Shown one piece after another: positions 44,129-53,292 of a DNA stretch of 64,000 bases. The DNA is from Lysobacter arseniciresistens ZS79 (GTDB taxonomy: Bacteria > Pseudomonadota > Gammaproteobacteria > Xanthomonadales > Xanthomonadaceae): the NCBI RefSeq assembly GCF_000768335.1, contig NZ_AVPT01000015.1, forward strand, positions 1 to 64,000, given 5' to 3'. The position numbers and the translations under genes are program-made. Positions within the stretch are counted from its first letter, which is position 1; each line of letters starts with the position of its first letter. Below the pieces are notes generated by a model that made no database searches, was not told the origin of the DNA, and worked only from the letters and a program-made list of their open reading frames with translations.

Positions 44129-44683
44129 TTGACGACCCAACAAGACGTCCTCTCGTTTGAGGCCCGTACGCGCGCCGACGAGCTTCGGGCCGCATTCCTA
44201 GAACGCATGCAGTCCCGGGACCAGGAGGCGATGAACGTGGCCATCGAGTGGGCCGCCCAAAGCAGGACCAGCCTAAACGGCCGCCTGCGCGTCGGGGACG
44301 AGTTGCGGGAGCGCCCGCGCCCCCGGCTGGAAGAGTTGCCGCTGGCGGTCCGCTTGCGTGAGGCCGGAGAAGCTTGGTATTCACCGGCTCTCGTCGGGGT
44401 GTTCCTGCGGCTGGGGCCCGAGCTGCTGGCACAACGGGCTGGGGTCTCCGTACGTGACTTGGATGCGTGGCCGCCCGGCCTTCAACTGCATGCGTATTTA
44501 AAGGCCGTGGTCGAAGTGCTGGTCAAGGCGATCGACGTCCATGACGGCGACGAGCGCCTCGCGGCCGCGTGGTACCTGGACTGCGCCATGGCTGAGTTGG
44601 ACGGCCATACGGCGGATGAAATGGTCCGAGCAGGGCGGCAGGCTGCGGTGGTCGAGTACCTGGATGCACATCTGAGCGGCTAA
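44129..44683 (+). CDS. Unknown island protein, antitoxin-like C terminus
   Basis: 184 residues from TTG 44129. All-helical. The last 30 residues (LDGHTADEMVRAGRQAAVVE then YLDAHLSG) resemble the end of MbcA/ParS/Xre antitoxins (DUF2384), where a Gly-x-Thr-Pro turn precedes a final helix. No toxin (RES domain) lies next to it, so an orphan DNA-binding or regulatory protein is possible. Family not confirmed. Confidence 0.55.
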   Translation: MTTQQDVLSFEARTRADELRAAFLERMQSRDQEAMNVAIEWAAQSRTSLNGRLRVGDELRERPRPRLEELPLAVRLREAGEAWYSPALVGVFLRLGPELLAQRAGVSVRDLDAWPPGLQLHAYLKAVVEVLVKAIDVHDGDERLAAAWYLDCAMAELDGHTADEMVRAGRQAAVVEYLDAHLSG

Positions 44684-45392
44684 TCGGATGAGTCGATCAC
44701 GCTCGATGCCTACATTGCTGGTGCCCCGATGAGCACCTAGTGGAGGCTGTGGCGGATCGGTTCGCGCATCCCGCCTTTGCTCGCCTGTGCGTTCCCTGCC
44801 AAGTGGCCTGCTCGGTCGATATCAGGTGTCCCGCTGCGGGTTGGAAGCAGCCGCTTCCTAGCCCAATTACCCTCAATTATCGGCCGGCCGGGTAATGTAT
44901 CCCTCGGCAGGATAATTCCGGGTAATTGCACGTAGGCCATTGATTCCAAAGCTTCCTTTGGAAGCGTGCCACGCCCGCGGGAGGTGTTCTACGCAAGCTG
45001 CATGCCCTGCGATTCGGCCAGGTGCGGGCCTGGACAGGTGAGCCGGCCAACTGAGGGGGCATTGGATCCGACCCTCCATGCGCCGCGATGGCGGTGCGGC
45101 AGATCTTCGACGAGGTTGCCGGAAGGCAGGAATTCGGGAGCCACCGCTTGTCGAGCAGGCCCACGGTTGCACCATCGCCTGATTCCTTCATTCCTCCTAA
45201 CGGCAACCGCCCCCGTCGCGCGCTATGGACTGATTTTCCTTGCCCGCCAAAGGTGCGCACCGCGGACGGGCACCATTTTTCGGTCAGTTACTCGACGTTT
45301 CTCACATCGAGCTTGGTCCGAAGGTTGGGCCTGCCAGCGTCGCACGGCCCACTGCCATGTCCCCTTTAAGCCAGAAGGGGTCTCATCCCTCG
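44684..45392. other. Gene-free region with AT-rich inverted repeat
   Basis: No ORF I can support on either strand. At 44864-44928 an AT-rich patch has CAATTACCC (44864-44872) and its inverse GGGTAATTG (44920-44928), plus GGGTAAT at 44890-44896. This could be an operator or old recombination site. The remainder looks like degraded island DNA. Confidence 0.4.
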
Positions 45393-46181
45393 CTATCGGG
45401 TGCCCATCTGGATGACGTAGTTCGGGTCGAACCGCGTGTTCTCTGCCTGCATGGTTCGGCCAGGATAGCCGCGTGGGTTGCACACGACGCGGCATGGTCC
45501 AACCGAGTAGTCGAACGAGCCGTGCATATGACCATGGATCCACAGGTCCGCTTCCGAGACGAGATCCTCAAGGCCCGACGCGAACGCGCAGGAGAGTACG
45601 TCGTCTCGGTAGCGCGGCGCTACGGAACCCAATGAAGGCGCCATATGGGTGATGACGACGGTCGGCCCATCGAACGGTGTTGCTAGCCGCTCACGAAGCC
45701 AAAACGCGTGTCTGTCGTGCCATTCGGCTGTGTCAGCCGGGTGGAGAGTGCGATTGCCTTGATTGGCGAGTCGGATCAGACGGTAGTCATTGAGTGCACG
45801 AAGCGAGGCCATCATGGCCTCGTGGCGCCGGTCTTCGCCGAAGAGCTCGAAGTCCGTCCACAGTGTGCAGCCCAGAAATCGTACGCCGCCGATAAGGACC
45901 TCTCTTTGCTGCAGATACTCAACCGTCGAAGACGTCGCACAGGCCTCCGCGATACGGCGCTCGACCTCGTCGATAGGATGGCGGTAGCCCTCATGGTTGC
46001 CGCTGACATAGAGCGTGGGGATACCCGGGAAAGTGCGCTCGGCCCACTGCACGCAGGATGCACCGTTGTCGATGTCTCCGGCCAGGATCACAACGTCAGG
46101 ACGACTGACCGCCAAATCGATGCCGACGGGGGTGTCGCCCCAGACTTCGCGGTGGAGATCGGACAGGATCAGCAGGCGCAT
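45393..46181 (-). CDS. Calcineurin-like metallophosphoesterase
   Basis: 262 residues from ATG 46181, with GGAG 6 bases upstream; a longer frame to 46316 is disfavoured. All five motifs are visible: LSDLHREVW (DxH), LAGDIDNG (GDxxD type), VSGNHEGYR (GNHE), VVITHMAPS and HGHMHGSFD. It binds two metal ions and hydrolyses phosphoesters. Similar proteins occur in islands and phages; substrate unknown. Confidence 0.88.
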   Translation of the reverse strand: MRLLILSDLHREVWGDTPVGIDLAVSRPDVVILAGDIDNGASCVQWAERTFPGIPTLYVSGNHEGYRHPIDEVERRIAEACATSSTVEYLQQREVLIGGVRFLGCTLWTDFELFGEDRRHEAMMASLRALNDYRLIRLANQGNRTLHPADTAEWHDRHAFWLRERLATPFDGPTVVITHMAPSLGSVAPRYRDDVLSCAFASGLEDLVSEADLWIHGHMHGSFDYSVGPCRVVCNPRGYPGRTMQAENTRFDPNYVIQMGTR

Positions 46182-46386
46182 TGGTAGCTCCAAGAGACGG
46201 CGGCGGCCGAAGTGATCGACACCACTAGTGACGGTTCGGGCTACCTCCGCCCACTGCTTGGCTACTACACGCGGGGTGGAGCAGCGGGAAGCTCGTCCAA
46301 TCTGGGTGTCAGTCACTGACCGCGCGAAACATGGTTACATACTGGGACCCCATGACCTGCCGCCAAATGGGAGGCAAGGAACGTCG

Positions 46387-46635
46387 ATGAGCAGACCCCA
46401 CGAACTGACGCGCAACCTGGTCCAAGCCGGCGCGTTCCTCAAGGAGCTGCGCGCTGACATGCGGCTCCCAGAAGACGTCCGCCGCGAGGCCCATCGATTG
46501 CTTCGTCATTATCCGACCGTGGGGCATATCCAGAACTTGGCCAACACCGCTGTTGGCGTCTTGGGCCCGATTCTGGACAGGGAAATCGACCCCGACTGGT
46601 GCTCCGGGTACAAGCATGGCCCTCATCGCCGGTAA
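46387..46635 (+). CDS. Small BPSL0761-like protein
   Basis: 82 residues from ATG 46387. The pattern HELTRNLVQAGAFLKELRAD, then LPEDVRREAHRLLRHYPTVG and a final acidic ILDREIDPDW matches a small family known as BPSL0761, common in proteobacterial islands. Function unknown. It is divergent from the phosphoesterase gene. Confidence 0.7.
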   Translation: MSRPHELTRNLVQAGAFLKELRADMRLPEDVRREAHRLLRHYPTVGHIQNLANTAVGVLGPILDREIDPDWCSGYKHGPHRR

Positions 46636-46705
46636 GGACGGGGCATAGCCTTTGCCACGACCCTCGAAGGGATCTCACGCTTGTACTTCCTTTTCAAGGC
46701 CAGGA

Positions 46706-47608
46706 CTAGGCGGCCTTGCGATGCTCGTAGTACGGGTGCTGCTTGTCGTCGAAGATCGCGTACAGCGCTTCCAGCTCACCCGCCTTGGGGTTCAGCCAAG
46801 CGTCGACGTGCTCGGGCTTGATGTTGATGATGGTCCGGTCGTGCCCGGCCGCAGCCACCTCCGGCTCGGGGTCATCGGTGATCGCGGCGAATGACAGCAG
46901 TTCGTCGTTACCGGCAGACCAACGCGACCAAAGGCAGGCGATCAGCATTGGTTCGCCGGATCGGGGCGCGAACTCCACAACAGCATTGCCCTCCGTCGTC
47001 TCGACGTTCTCGTAGAAGCGGTCCGCAATCAGCACCGCGTGGGAGTGGCTGAAGAGCGGCTTCCAGAAGCCTTCGAGGCTATCGCGCCGTGCGTTGTAGG
47101 TGCCAGGGAACTTGCGGTCGTAGAACTCTGGCTTGCCCGCCGGCCGGCATTGGTAGCGCATGGGCTTGATCACGCGTCCGCCGTCCTCCCAGACCATCAC
47201 CGGGGCGTACATGCCCGGGTAGATGCGCGAGTCGCGCGGCTGATCATCGGTACGCTTCAGGTTGGCCAAGCGTTCCTTGATCTGCTCGACCTTGTTGCCG
47301 GCAATGCGCTGGTCGTTTTCCGCCTTTTTCGTGATCTTGGTCTGAAGCGTGCGTTCGGCGTCGGCCAGTCGCTTCTTTTGCTTGAACAGTTCCTGCTCAA
47401 GGCCCGCGACCTCGGAGCCGTGGATCTCGCGCACGAGGCCCGCGATCTCGCCGGCCTTGAATGCCACGTCCATGGCCTTGGGGGTCTTCAGCTTGTCGCC
47501 CTGGCGCTTGCGCACGTAGAGGTCGTGGAAGGTACGGATGTCGATGTTGGCACCGTAGTGGCGAACGTACTTTTCGTAGTCCGCCCAGACCTGAGCCGAG
47601 TAACACAT
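46706..47608 (-). CDS. SRAP-domain protein (HMCES/YedK family), abasic-site DNA crosslinker
   Basis: 300 residues. Met-Cys start (MCYSAQ) gives the catalytic Cys2 that links covalently to abasic sites in single-stranded DNA. The core shows MYAPVMVWEDGG, RYQCRPAG, YNARRDSLEGFWKP (Asn and Arg of the site) and HAVLIADRFYE; the final HDRTIINIKPEH carries the active-site His. Residues about 60-125 are a coiled-coil insert (GLEQELFKQKKRLADAERTL) absent from E. coli YedK. It protects replication forks. Relatives are frequent in mobile DNA. Confidence 0.9.
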   Translation of the reverse strand: MCYSAQVWADYEKYVRHYGANIDIRTFHDLYVRKRQGDKLKTPKAMDVAFKAGEIAGLVREIHGSEVAGLEQELFKQKKRLADAERTLQTKITKKAENDQRIAGNKVEQIKERLANLKRTDDQPRDSRIYPGMYAPVMVWEDGGRVIKPMRYQCRPAGKPEFYDRKFPGTYNARRDSLEGFWKPLFSHSHAVLIADRFYENVETTEGNAVVEFAPRSGEPMLIACLWSRWSAGNDELLSFAAITDDPEPEVAAAGHDRTIINIKPEHVDAWLNPKAGELEALYAIFDDKQHPYYEHRKAA

Positions 47609-47638
47609 GGAAACCTCCTGCAGGCTGCTGGCCCGAGT

Positions 47639-47890
47639 CTACGTCTGGCGCTCCGAGGCATCCATGTAGCCCAGCTCCATCAGGATCTCGTCGATCGCCT
47701 GATGCGCACCTTCGACCGCGTCGTCGCTGATCGCTGCAGCGGCATCGACGATGTCGTCCGCTTCGCCGCAGAACGCCGGCATGAAGTCGGCGGGATCCGG
47801 ACTCGCGGTCCTCAGCTCCACGGCGTGATGACGGAGCGTGTCGATCTGTTGGCGGACGCCAGCCCAGCTGGTTGATGGGATCTCGGTCAT
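47639..47890 (-). CDS. Small unknown island protein next to SRAP
   Basis: 83 residues from ATG 47890 (in-frame start at 47926 possible). Helical, acidic, with repeats of DDIVDAAAAISDDAVEGAHQ and an end YMDASERQT. It lies upstream of the SRAP gene (30 bases) on the same strand, so probably co-transcribed. No family recognised. Confidence 0.5.
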   Translation of the reverse strand: MTEIPSTSWAGVRQQIDTLRHHAVELRTASPDPADFMPAFCGEADDIVDAAAAISDDAVEGAHQAIDEILMELGYMDASERQT

Positions 47891-47978
47891 GATGAGCGGC
47901 CGCGCGGTTTCTGAGGTAGGGAGCATGCTCCGCCGCGGCGTTCTCAGCCCGTGAGATTCCCGGCGCTATCGTGTATCC

Positions 47979-48221
47979 ATGCTCCCCGAAGGCTTCGACT
48001 GGCGGCCCTACCTCAACGGCCCTGCGCTCTACGCAAGGGACCGGATGTTGGCCGTACTGTCTCGCCTCACGGACGGTTGGCGCATCGACTTCGTGCTTTA
48101 CCGTCGTAGCGAGTTTTTCGCCAGCGAAGCGACAGCGATCCGCTATGTCACCGCTTGGGCGTGCAAGTGGGAGACCCGGATTCGAAAGGAGGTCGCCGCA
48201 CCGGTAGTTCTGGGTTGGTAG
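47979..48221 (+). CDS. Small unknown protein
   Basis: 80 residues. Aromatic-rich with PEGFDWRPYLNGPALYARDR and a basic middle (LYRRSEFFASEATAIRYVTA). Codon usage is credible. It is divergent from the gene before, with 88 bases between. No match known to me. Confidence 0.45.
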   Translation: MLPEGFDWRPYLNGPALYARDRMLAVLSRLTDGWRIDFVLYRRSEFFASEATAIRYVTAWACKWETRIRKEVAAPVVLGW

Positions 48222-48397
48222 GAAAACCCTGACCCTGCGGCGCGGCCTCGACCGACTGATCCAACAGGGCGCCGCCGGCAAGCTATGCCTGCCCCGGCGC
48301 TAGGCCACCACTAAAGCTGCAGATAGCGCAGCGGAGTCCGGTCGAACGGAATCGAAAGACTGCGCCGGGGCGTCCCTTAAATCCGAAGGTCGCCGGC

Positions 48398-48655
48398 ATG
48401 AAGTATCGCGTCGAGTTGCGAGAGAACGACCAGTGCGGCGACCTGATCGCCAGTCCGGCCGCGAACACGCGCCACCCAACGCTCCACCGCGCCTGGACCG
48501 CCGCGATGGTGGACGCCAAGCACTGCTCAACCATGCTGGGCGTGTTGGTCTGCATCCGGGTCTTCGACCAATTCGAACAGCTCGCCGTCACAGGGCGCGC
48601 GGCACCGAACCAAAGACCGCCCTTGCAGGAAGAAGATCCACGTCAGTTCCGCTGA
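48398..48655 (+). CDS. Possible small protein
   Basis: 85 codons beginning KYRVELRENDQCGDLIASPA. The first half looks like a small beta-sheet protein; the second is rich in Pro and Gln and less convincing. Could be a decayed gene. Confidence 0.3.
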   Translation: MKYRVELRENDQCGDLIASPAANTRHPTLHRAWTAAMVDAKHCSTMLGVLVCIRVFDQFEQLAVTGRAAPNQRPPLQEEDPRQFR

Positions 48656-49108
48656 ACCAGTGCCATAACAACGGCGTCCTCTGACTCAATGTGAGCCAGG
48701 AAGCGATGATCGCTGACCGACACGCCTCAACCATGTCGGCACCTTCCTCCCGATCGCGCCGCACACCCACCAGCGTCTGCACTACGTCAGATTCTGGGGG
48801 GCGGCATAACCGACACGGTCGCCGCCGGGTGCTAGCGGCCCACAGCAAAGACTCCGACGGTGCTATCCACGCACAAAAACCAGTGCGCCGGGATACACCA
48901 AGACAAGCCGAAGCTCTCGAACGGTCAGGCTCGGTGCGTACCGTTGCAGCGAGGAGCGTCAAGATCGCAGCTCCGCCTCCCTACCCCCGATAACAATTTC
49001 AAATCGCTCGCGCGCGTGGTCCGCTTCCGACCCTCAGCGGACGTCCCAATCAGTACCGACCCCTGCTTCTCGGAATCGACAACGCCACACCTATCCAACG
49101 CAGTTGCA
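48656..49108. other. Gene-free region with a dispersed-repeat copy
   Basis: Only low-quality open frames. It ends just after the repeat copy at 49019-49045 and before the stop of the next minus-strand gene. Confidence 0.4.
49019..49045 (+). repeat. Dispersed intergenic repeat, copy 4
   Basis: GTCCGCTTCCGACCCTCAGC then GGACGTC. The ends GTCCGC and GCGGAC make it palindromic. It aligns with copies 1 and 2. Confidence 0.6.
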
Positions 49109-49999
49109 TCAAGCTCTAAATTGCGTGGTCACGTAGTGCCGCTCCAGGTCTTTGTAGCCGTGGTTGCGTTCGATAAGGAGCTCGAACGCTCTGTGCCAAT
49201 CCGTAAGTAGGGGAAAGCACGCCAGCTCTTTACCGTTCTCCTCCTGGATGGCAAACAACCCCGCCGGCTTCTTGCCTAGTTCGCGTTCGTACTCTGCGAT
49301 CGCCGTTTCGATGACGGTCTTCGCTTCATCGATGACAGGTTTTGATCGATTTCTCAACTCGGCGTGCACTACGCTCAAAGCGGCCAGGTAGCCGCGCGCC
49401 ATCCGGCGAAGATCGACCTTGTCGGGCATCTCGTCGAGCACATCCTTCTTGAATTTTCTGTTCAGTCCGAGCTTTGCCTTCTCGGCATAGGGCTCAACTA
49501 CATAGGCAAGTTGTTGTGTCGCCTTGTCGCGCGCGCCCCCGAGGGAAATTGAGTCAACGGTCGACGAGTAATGCTGCACATGGTTTCGGTAGGTCTCCAT
49601 GAACCGATACGCGAAGCTGCGATCGTACTCGCGATTCATCGAAGTGCGTGCAAGGCGAAGCTCTGAACGGAGCCCCATCGTTTGGGCGTGATACCGCGGG
49701 GCTTGGTCGACATAAATACGACCGGCCGTGACCAAGTTCGCTAAGCGTCTGGCAAGTACAGCTTTGATGGCAAAGAACGCCTCGTAGCTGTACTCGCTGC
49801 GCATCATTCGGCCTACGGCGAGGCTGGCGAGTTCGCGCTCGAACTCTTCATGATTAGAGACCAGCAGGTCGTATGCCTCTTCACCCAGCAAGGCATTGGA
49901 CAAGGCACGTCGGGACTGGCAAAGCGAGAAAAACTTCCCCTCGTCAATCTCTACAGAGGGGAAAACCCCGAGCGCCTTGATCTTTAGTCTGTATTCCAT
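49109..49999 (-). CDS. Unknown island protein beside the Gabija-like pair
   Basis: 296 residues from ATG 49999. Mostly helical with a short beta start (EYRLKIKALGVFPSVEIDEG), a basic middle and an RNHVQHYSS segment; the end is YKDLERHYVTTQFRA. No domain recognised. It follows the helicase gene on the same strand after 52 bases, so it may belong to the same operon and add to the defence system. Confidence 0.55.
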   Translation of the reverse strand: MEYRLKIKALGVFPSVEIDEGKFFSLCQSRRALSNALLGEEAYDLLVSNHEEFERELASLAVGRMMRSEYSYEAFFAIKAVLARRLANLVTAGRIYVDQAPRYHAQTMGLRSELRLARTSMNREYDRSFAYRFMETYRNHVQHYSSTVDSISLGGARDKATQQLAYVVEPYAEKAKLGLNRKFKKDVLDEMPDKVDLRRMARGYLAALSVVHAELRNRSKPVIDEAKTVIETAIAEYERELGKKPAGLFAIQEENGKELACFPLLTDWHRAFELLIERNHGYKDLERHYVTTQFRA

Positions 50000-50051
50000 G
50001 CCGGTTGCGATCTAGATTGAGGATGAACGCTTTAGTCCGTTCCCAGCCGTC

Positions 50052-51569
50052 CTAATGCAACACGAAGAAGGGCGGCGGGCGCACGGGGCTGATGACGAGG
50101 GTCAACGAATGTGTCGCCCGACTCAGGGCCACATACGCCACGCAGCGTTTGTAATCGGTGCTAGAGAAGGTGCTCGCGTCACACGGCATGATTACGACGT
50201 CACGGCGCTCCAGGCCCTTGGCCTTATGAATCGTGGAGATAACACGATTTGGCATGCTAGCGCCGGCGCAGGTTCTGCGCCGTGTCAGCTCCGTCTGTCC
50301 TTGGATGGCATCCGTAAACTGATCGAGCCGGGACGCCTCGCGGAGTTCCCGGTGATGGTCGACCTTGATGCTGGACAGTACACCCTGCGGCGTAGCCGCC
50401 AGCATGAGTCGTTGGAGGGCACGAGCGACGCCCACATGAACCGGCGCCTCAAGGATGCATCGTGCGATTGCCTGCATCTCGGCAGGAATGCCTCTGCGTG
50501 CCCTTGGGGTGCCATCGGCGATCTCGCGAAGACATTGTTGCCTCCGCTCGGCAGTAAACCCGGTCGTCACGGTCTGGATGAAGTCGCACGCTGCCCCGGC
50601 GAGGACCTGCACATTCCCAGGGTTGTCGGCGCAGGTCTGAGATAGTTCCCGGAGCGCGTCGCGCGAATGCCCTTCCCAAATGCGAATGGTCCTGCCAAAA
50701 AAGGCATGTAGGTTGCCAACCAGATTCTGCGTCGGTGCGAGGACCAGGAGGGAGTCGGATTGCCGCACGAGGGCTCGCACCGTTGCCGCTTCTGCATCCA
50801 GGCGAAACTGGCCGCGATTCCCGTCATTGGTGGCCTCCACTATCCGAAGTCCTTGAGGCAGATCACCGCGCAGATCAATTGGGACCCCCTCCTCAAGCGC
50901 TGCCCGTGCGGCAAGGACCCAGTCGCCTAACGCGCGGGACCCATCCGTCCAGCGATGCGGGAATTCCAGTGGCTCGTAGCGTGTGGCGCGTTCGCGCAGT
51001 GACTGCCACCGCGCACGATGTGCCGAACGCTCTGCATTGGTCGTTCCATAAATGGCTTGGCGAGGATCCCCGAAAACACGCAACTTGGCTCCCGCATCGA
51101 GAAGTTGCAGCGCGATGCGGTGCTGCGCCGCGTTGGTATCCTGATGTTCGTCGCAGACGATGACGGGATATCGGGACACGACCGCGCTCCGGATCGCGTG
51201 AGAGCGTGCCAACAGCTGGCTGACCAGCTCACCCAGCGCTGCGAAGCCTTCCAGGGGTTGCTCGATGGCCCATCGGGCAACGTCTTGAGGGAGCCTCAGA
51301 CTTTGGTGGTATATCGCGGCTATTTGCGTGATGAAGCCATCGAAAGTACCCACCTGCAAGCGTCGTGCATCAGCCGGTGCGCGAGCACGGAACACATCGC
51401 AGGCTGCATGTGTATGGGTCAAGATCAGTGCACGCCGGATGGGCAGCTGCTCCCCAAGCCAGCGAGCGTAGTCTGCGGCCTGGTACGTCTTGCCACATCC
51501 AGCGGGTGCTTCGATGACGACGAGTTGCGCGTCGGACCTCAGCGCGGCCGCAACGTCCAGGTCAGTCAT
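50052..51569 (-). CDS. UvrD/Rep-like helicase, GajB-like
   Basis: 505 residues from ATG 51569. SF1A helicase motifs: Walker A APAGCGKT (21-28), motif II VIVCDEHQDTN, motif III/IV FGDPRQAIYG, and C-terminal STIHKAKGLERRDVVIM and VAYVALSRAT. Its start overlaps the stop of the OLD nuclease gene by 8 bases. An OLD nuclease followed by a UvrD helicase is the definition of class 2 OLD and of Gabija. GajB is proposed to sense DNA ends and activate GajA. Confidence 0.85.
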   Translation of the reverse strand: MTDLDVAAALRSDAQLVVIEAPAGCGKTYQAADYARWLGEQLPIRRALILTHTHAACDVFRARAPADARRLQVGTFDGFITQIAAIYHQSLRLPQDVARWAIEQPLEGFAALGELVSQLLARSHAIRSAVVSRYPVIVCDEHQDTNAAQHRIALQLLDAGAKLRVFGDPRQAIYGTTNAERSAHRARWQSLRERATRYEPLEFPHRWTDGSRALGDWVLAARAALEEGVPIDLRGDLPQGLRIVEATNDGNRGQFRLDAEAATVRALVRQSDSLLVLAPTQNLVGNLHAFFGRTIRIWEGHSRDALRELSQTCADNPGNVQVLAGAACDFIQTVTTGFTAERRQQCLREIADGTPRARRGIPAEMQAIARCILEAPVHVGVARALQRLMLAATPQGVLSSIKVDHHRELREASRLDQFTDAIQGQTELTRRRTCAGASMPNRVISTIHKAKGLERRDVVIMPCDASTFSSTDYKRCVAYVALSRATHSLTLVISPVRPPPFFVLH

Positions 51570-53292
51570 GGACTGCCTGGCGGAGAACGGCGAGAAAACG
51601 CGCAAAGCGTGGCTCCAGCCTTGGCCAGAGATCGAGCTCGAAAACCTTGTTCGCAAGCTCACGCCCACCGGCGTGCGATTTGAACCATTGCGAAGCGTGT
51701 CCCTTGAACATCTTCCTTCGTTCATCGCCCACGATGTCCGGAGGTATGTTGCCGAGCGCTGCCTCCACCACGACCTGCATCAATCCATCGCCGGCGGCAA
51801 CTGATATCTGCTCAAGCGTCGCTTCTGGGGCCAGCCCGAGGCGGTCGATCAACGATCTCCGGCGTTGGCCTGTCTTGCGGTTGTCGGGATCGGTGATCAA
51901 CGTTTGTAGGCGTTGGACACCAAACAGAGGCAGTACGTTGGATTCCAGGTTGCCTTCATTCCAGCGGAGCAGACGATCGCCCGAAGCCCGCTGGACGCGC
52001 GCCCAACGCTCTGGAGCCGGGTTCCCAGCCTCTCGGTCGGCCATGCCGGCGAACCGCACGCCCCCGGACAGCAAGCCCTCCAAGAGCTGCAGGACCCGAT
52101 CGTTGCCGCCCCCGTCAGCGATGTACAACCCATATGCCCCCCAGTTGGGGGCTACGTGCCGCTCAAGCAGTACTTCGAGAAAGCCGACCTCCGTAATGCC
52201 TTCAACAATGACGGTAAGCCGCGACAAGAGAGCAGCAGGGTCGCGCTGCTGAAGGGCGCTCACCTTTTCGGTCGGAAGTTTTCCAATGCTGCCTGCAGCG
52301 TCCAGATGCCACAGTGTGGCCCCTGTCGCTGCCGTGATCGCAAAACCGCTGTGGGTCGTGACCATTGTCTGGGATGGTCGCTCGTCGAGCGTGCGCATGA
52401 GTGCAGCTTGTCGATACGGTTCCAGGCCCCGCTCGATTTCATCAATGAGGATGATCGGCGCCCCATCCTGCAAGTTGTCGGCGATGGTGAGCGCCGCAAG
52501 CCGGCGCGTTCCCGCGCCCCAGCTCGTCATCGGCAGGGCGACGCCGTCCTTGTCTGAAGTCAGCCCGACCAGCGAGTTGATCGAGACACCAGGTCCGCCG
52601 ACAAAACCCAAGCCCAAACCGTGCGGCAAATGACGGTTCGTCAAGTCGACATCCAGAGCGGTCAAGCGTGCGCGCGCATCATCGACTAGCTGACCTTGCA
52701 GCCCGTCCTGTGCGAGGTGCCGGCCCAGCCTTGCGCGGAGAGCTCGATCATCGAGCAAGCGATCCAAGGCACCGCCCTGGATCAAGCGCAGGTCACGATC
52801 ACTGCGGTCATCGGCCGCCAGTCGTACCAGGCCGATGCGTCTGCGCAGCGCGGTAGGGAATGAGACCACGCTGCCATCGGGCTGGATCACTTCATACGCC
52901 AGATCCAATTCCGAGGTGCCGCGAACTCGCACGCGGTATACCGGATCACGGACTGGCCCGTCGGCCTCCGGGTCGGGGAGTACCGCTTGTTCGCCATCCC
53001 ATTCCCATGGCCACGCGGTCCAAGATTGATCGTGTATCCCCGAAGCGTCGGGCAGCGACATCACCGCTTCAATGAGCAGCTCGTTCTCTACCAGGCGATT
53101 GAAGTAATCGGTATCGCTCAGCACAAAACCATTGGTCGGGTACAACAGAAGCGCGATCGCCTCGAGCAGCGTGGACTTGCCAACGTCACCCCCTCCGAGG
53201 ATCAAATTGACGCCCGGCGCGGGCCACCACACCAACGCCTCAATTCCTCGGAATCGAGTCAGCTCAAAGCGTCGGATTTGTGGCGCTGCCAT
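51562..53292 (-). CDS. OLD-family ATPase/TOPRIM nuclease, GajA-like
   Basis: 576 residues. ABC-type ATPase with Walker A GGGDVGKST (33-41), signature SWGAGTRRLAAL (258-269), Walker B IILIDEIERGLEP (280-292) and H-loop VTTHS. TOPRIM nuclease at about 358-460 with Glu364 in VIVEG, ADGGGND (392-398) and Asp419/Glu421 in MADREAG. GajA nicks and cuts phage DNA when nucleotide pools fall. AGGGGAG precedes the ATG. The N terminus is direct: RRFELTRFRGIEAL. Confidence 0.87.
   Translation of the reverse strand: MAAPQIRRFELTRFRGIEALVWWPAPGVNLILGGGDVGKSTLLEAIALLLYPTNGFVLSDTDYFNRLVENELLIEAVMSLPDASGIHDQSWTAWPWEWDGEQAVLPDPEADGPVRDPVYRVRVRGTSELDLAYEVIQPDGSVVSFPTALRRRIGLVRLAADDRSDRDLRLIQGGALDRLLDDRALRARLGRHLAQDGLQGQLVDDARARLTALDVDLTNRHLPHGLGLGFVGGPGVSINSLVGLTSDKDGVALPMTSWGAGTRRLAALTIADNLQDGAPIILIDEIERGLEPYRQAALMRTLDERPSQTMVTTHSGFAITAATGATLWHLDAAGSIGKLPTEKVSALQQRDPAALLSRLTVIVEGITEVGFLEVLLERHVAPNWGAYGLYIADGGGNDRVLQLLEGLLSGGVRFAGMADREAGNPAPERWARVQRASGDRLLRWNEGNLESNVLPLFGVQRLQTLITDPDNRKTGQRRRSLIDRLGLAPEATLEQISVAAGDGLMQVVVEAALGNIPPDIVGDERRKMFKGHASQWFKSHAGGRELANKVFELDLWPRLEPRFARFLAVLRQAVHD

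Noticed and set aside
44873-45260. Overlapping minus-strand ORFs of 100 and 127 codons
   Set aside because: Irregular composition, no ribosome binding site, no domain; they overlap each other in different frames.
48283-48962. Minus-strand ORFs of about 100-124 codons
   Set aside because: They conflict with each other and with a weak plus-strand ORF, and none shows protein-like conservation.
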